This document shows, piece by piece, positions 5,469 to 7,266 of a stretch of DNA of 7,266 nucleotides; position 1 is the stretch's first letter; each line of letters begins with the position of its first letter. The stretch is from Balneolales bacterium (lineage in GTDB: Bacteria; Bacteroidota; Rhodothermia; Balneolales; HLUCCA01). A program made the position numbers and the translations under genes. The stretch covers positions 1 through 7,266 of the forward strand of contig JAIUMT010000153.1 of assembly GCA_022565415.1 (NCBI GenBank), given 5' to 3'. Below the pieces are notes generated by a model. It made no database searches. It was not told the DNA's origin and saw only the letters and a list, made by a program, of their open reading frames with translations.

Positions 5469-6194
5469 ATGAACACACAAACAACACTCAATCAGCTTCA
5501 CGAACTCAAACTGGCCGGAATGGCCAGAAGCTATGAGGCTATTCTAACCCTACCGATGCATCAGCATCCACAGGCCCATCAATTACTTGCCCAGCTTGGC
5601 CAGCACGAACTCGAGCACAAGCGCGCTCAGCGAACCGAGACCTATCTTCGTTTGAGTAAACTACGCTATGCCGCCAGTCTGGATCAGATAAACTGTAGCC
5701 CCGAGCGAAACCTGAACACCGACCAACTCGCCCAGCTTGCTGCATGTTCGTGGATCGATAAAGCCGAAAATGTACTCATCACCGGTGCTACAGGCTCAGG
5801 AAAAAGCTACCTGGCCTGTGCCATAGGACATCAAGCCTGCATGATGGGCTACAAAACGCAGTATTATAACATGAATCGCTTCATCGAACAGCTCAGTTTG
5901 GTGCGTTTGGATGGCTCGTTGTTAAAACTACTCAACCGCATTGAAAAAGTCCCTGTGCTCATTGTCGATGACTTTGGCTTGCAACCTATCACGGCACAAG
6001 TCCGGTTGGCACTGCTTCAGATTCTCGAGGACCGATATGCACGAAAGTCGACCATTATCGTCTCTCAATTACCCGTGAGTAATTGGTACGATTATCTAAA
6101 AGATGAGACCTTGGCCGATGCCATTCTCGACCGGCTCACCTCACGAGCAAACCGTATTGCACTCAGTGGAAAATCACTGCGAACAAAAGATTAA
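5469..6194 (+). CDS. istB: IS21-family ATPase IstB (transposition helper)
   Basis: This 241-residue AAA+ ATPase, related to DnaC, assembles on DNA and directs IstA to the target. The Walker A motif is GATGSGKS (106-113), Walker B is VLIVDDFG (163-170), and TIIVSQLP at about 195-202 is the sensor strand. The N-terminal helical region (LHELKLAGMARSYEA at about 10-24) is the family's IS21-specific domain. LDRLTSRANRIALSGKSLR near the C-terminus includes the arginine-rich end. It starts 17 bp after istA and is presumably co-transcribed with it. The C-terminus lies 37 bp before the right-end repeats. The length and motifs are complete, and the sequence is closest to Bacteroidota IstB proteins in style. 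Confidence 0.96.
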   Translation: MNTQTTLNQLHELKLAGMARSYEAILTLPMHQHPQAHQLLAQLGQHELEHKRAQRTETYLRLSKLRYAASLDQINCSPERNLNTDQLAQLAACSWIDKAENVLITGATGSGKSYLACAIGHQACMMGYKTQYYNMNRFIEQLSLVRLDGSLLKLLNRIEKVPVLIVDDFGLQPITAQVRLALLQILEDRYARKSTIIVSQLPVSNWYDYLKDETLADAILDRLTSRANRIALSGKSLRTKD

Positions 6195-6231
6195 CTTAAT
6201 GCTATATTAAACCCATTGCATCCGTGAGGGG

Positions 6232-6264
6232 GGTGGGTCACTTTCCAGTGAAATGGGTGGGTCA
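6232..6264 (-). repeat. IS21 right-end phased repeats
   Basis: Two inverted copies of the left-end unit occur as GGTGGGTCA at 6232-6240 and 6256-6264, again 24 bp apart. The outer copy and its flank mirror the first left-end unit, including the CCAGTGAAATGGG context. The right end has two units where the left has four. Confidence 0.85.
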
Positions 6265-6327
6265 ATTTGAGTGAAATAGTCAGCTGTTATGTAACAGTAA
6301 GACTGAGGGAGTCGCGCAATAATATTT

Positions 6328-6356
6328 TTGAGCGTTTCGTTTATTTCGTTTATATT
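6328..6356 (+). promoter_or_regulatory. Possible promoter of the toxin-antitoxin pair
   Basis: TTGAGC (6328-6333) and TATATT (6351-6356) are 17 bp apart, a sigma-70-like pair about 30 bp before the antitoxin ATG. A short tandem repeat (TTTCGTTTA, twice, 6336-6352) occupies the spacer and could be an antitoxin operator. This is pattern-based only. Confidence 0.4.
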
Positions 6357-6385
6357 ATGATGTATTCATGTAAATTATTTCAATT

Positions 6386-6829
6386 ATGGCAACACTCGCA
6401 AAACCAAAGCAGCTTTCGGCCCAACAACGCTACGCTAGGAAAACCCTCAAATCATTGAAAAAAGAGCATTATTCAAAAGATTCGGTATCCCTGACGATTT
6501 CCGAAGATAGAGCGCCAATCCCCATGCCCTCTGATGCCGTGGAGTATTTGGAGCAAATTCTGGAATTCATGGCCAATGGGAAACCGGTCAAATTTATGCA
6601 AGATTCACAACCGCTTACAACCCAACAAGCGGCCGATTACATGAATGTTTCTCGCCCCCACATTGTAAAGTTGATGGAAACGGGTGTACTTCCTTTTACA
6701 AAAGTAGGAAAACACCGGCGAATTGACTTTAATGACCTGTATACTTACCACACTGCCCAAAAAGAACGAGCTCGGAAAGCGCTACAAAAACTAGCCGATT
6801 CTGCCCAAGAACTAGATATGGGTTACTAA
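6386..6829 (+). CDS. Excisionase-type HTH antitoxin of a PIN toxin pair
   Basis: This is a 147-residue protein. The C-terminal half holds an excisionase/MerR-like winged helix-turn-helix: PLTTQQAADYMNVSRPHIVK (76-95), then LMETGVLPFTKVGKHRRIDF (96-115). The wing with KVGKHRRI is the hallmark of this group. The N-terminus (about 1-35) is basic and Gln/Lys-rich. The middle (PMPSDAVEYLEQILEFMANG at 47-66) matches the segment that usually precedes the HTH in antitoxins paired with PIN proteins. The stop is one base from the PIN start, so the two are co-translated. As with other antitoxins, it likely binds the toxin and represses its own promoter. The organisation reads away from the integron-like array on the opposite strand. 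An excisionase function proper is unlikely, because no integrase is nearby. Confidence 0.88.
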   Translation: MATLAKPKQLSAQQRYARKTLKSLKKEHYSKDSVSLTISEDRAPIPMPSDAVEYLEQILEFMANGKPVKFMQDSQPLTTQQAADYMNVSRPHIVKLMETGVLPFTKVGKHRRIDFNDLYTYHTAQKERARKALQKLADSAQELDMGY

Positions 6830-6830
6830 G

Positions 6831-7266
6831 ATGACAAAAATTGCCGTACTCGATGCCAATGTGCTGTATCCGGCACCTGTACGGGATATTTTCCTACACT
6901 TAGCCTCCGAAGGCTTGTACCAACCGAAATGGTCCGATACCATCCAACAGGAGTGGACACGTAGTTTGTTGGCAAAACGACCAACTCTCAAGAAGTCCAG
7001 TTTGACAAACATATGCAAATGGATGGAAATCGTTTTCCCGGATGCACAGACCCTCGAACACACCCTGCCGAAACCCCCCATAAACCTGCCCGATAAGGAT
7101 GATGTTCACGTCGTTGAGACGGCAATACGTTCTGGAGCAAACTATATAATTACCTTTAATCTGAAAGATTTCCCCGCCAAGGAACTCGCAAAGTATGGTA
7201 TAGAAGCAATCCATCCCGATGATTTTATCGGTATGCTTTTGGATGAATCCCCTGATGCCGTTCTAA
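6831..7266 (+). CDS. PIN-domain ribonuclease toxin (VapC-like), 3' end beyond window
   Basis: The frame is open from ATG at 6831 to the window end (145 codons). It begins one base after the antitoxin stop. The PIN domain is recognisable: D8 in VLDANVLYP at the N-terminus, E41 in QQEW, D91 in LPDKDDVHVVETAI, and NLKDFP at 110-114 after the strand NYIITF. These acidic residues bind the metal in PIN nucleases that cut RNA. The ordering and the DKDDxHVVxxA block fit the branch of VapC-like toxins paired with excisionase-type HTH antitoxins. The C-terminal HPDDFIGMLLDE (128-139) is typical of the end of the domain, and the family often continues for another 30-50 residues. RNA targets cannot be inferred from the sequence. 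Confidence 0.88.
   Translation, partial: MTKIAVLDANVLYPAPVRDIFLHLASEGLYQPKWSDTIQQEWTRSLLAKRPTLKKSSLTNICKWMEIVFPDAQTLEHTLPKPPINLPDKDDVHVVETAIRSGANYIITFNLKDFPAKELAKYGIEAIHPDDFIGMLLDESPDAVL

Larger units (their letters stand above)
3735..6282 (+). mobile_element. Complete IS21-family insertion sequence
   Basis: The element carries istA and istB between terminal repeats: TGACGATTTCAGTC at the left end (from 3735) and, read inward on the minus strand, TGACTATTTCACTC at the right end (from 6282). Ends of the TG...CA type fit the family. The flanks are GCTTGT on the left (3729-3734) and GCTGT on the right (6283-6287). They share GCT but are not an exact longer duplication, so the left boundary could be at 3732 (TGTTGAC) with a 3-bp repeat. 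Both genes are open and the element looks capable of transposition. It is inserted within an attC-like site. Confidence 0.9.

Noticed and set aside
6812..7214. Minus-strand frames of 89 and 104 codons
   Set aside because: They are antisense to the PIN-domain gene, which has its catalytic acidic residues and is coupled to the antitoxin.

Overview
The window looks like part of a mobile-integron-type cassette array in a Bacteroidota-like (possibly marine) bacterium, interrupted by two insertion sequences. The taxonomic guess rests on the style of the IS21 proteins and of the PIN-type toxin-antitoxin pair. It is an inference, because no ribosomal or other housekeeping gene is present. The central block (about 1250-3725) is clearly AT-rich, while the insertion sequences and the toxin-antitoxin pair are more GC-balanced, which suggests separate origins.

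Layout: (1) 1 to about 1028 is one end of an IS30-family element whose transposase reads on the minus strand and runs off the window. (2) 984-1247 is a small unrecognised minus-strand gene whose 3' end probably lies inside the IS30 terminus. (3) 1277-1363 is an attC-like integron recombination site in minus orientation. (4) 1417-3445 holds five minus-strand genes: a stand-alone LuxR-type DNA-binding protein, a secreted-looking glycine-zipper peptide, a SpoIIM/DUF95 membrane protein, a Yip1-like polytopic membrane protein and a zinc-ribbon membrane protein. The last three overlap by ATGA. (5) 3484-3731 holds a core-site-like sequence, a 132-bp gene-free segment and a second attC-like site. (6) About 3735-6282 is a complete IS21-family element (istA, istB, 24-bp-phased terminal repeats). 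It sits inside the second attC, whose outer box is found on the far side at 6286-6292. (7) 6386-7266 is a plus-strand toxin-antitoxin pair: an excisionase-type HTH protein and a PIN-domain protein cut by the window end.

The most interesting unit is the 1364-3490 cassette. A peptide with a signal-like N-terminus and glycine at every fourth residue for 29 residues is followed by a SpoIIM-family protein. That family occurs in circular-bacteriocin operons of Gram-positive bacteria. Two more small membrane proteins follow, and a LuxR-type regulator comes before. An 11-bp hairpin separates the peptide gene from the membrane genes, and a long dyad lies between the regulator and the peptide gene. I infer a bacteriocin-like secretion and self-protection module carried as a multi-gene integron cassette. 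No ABC transporter or peptidase is visible, so export and maturation would depend on the membrane proteins or on the host.
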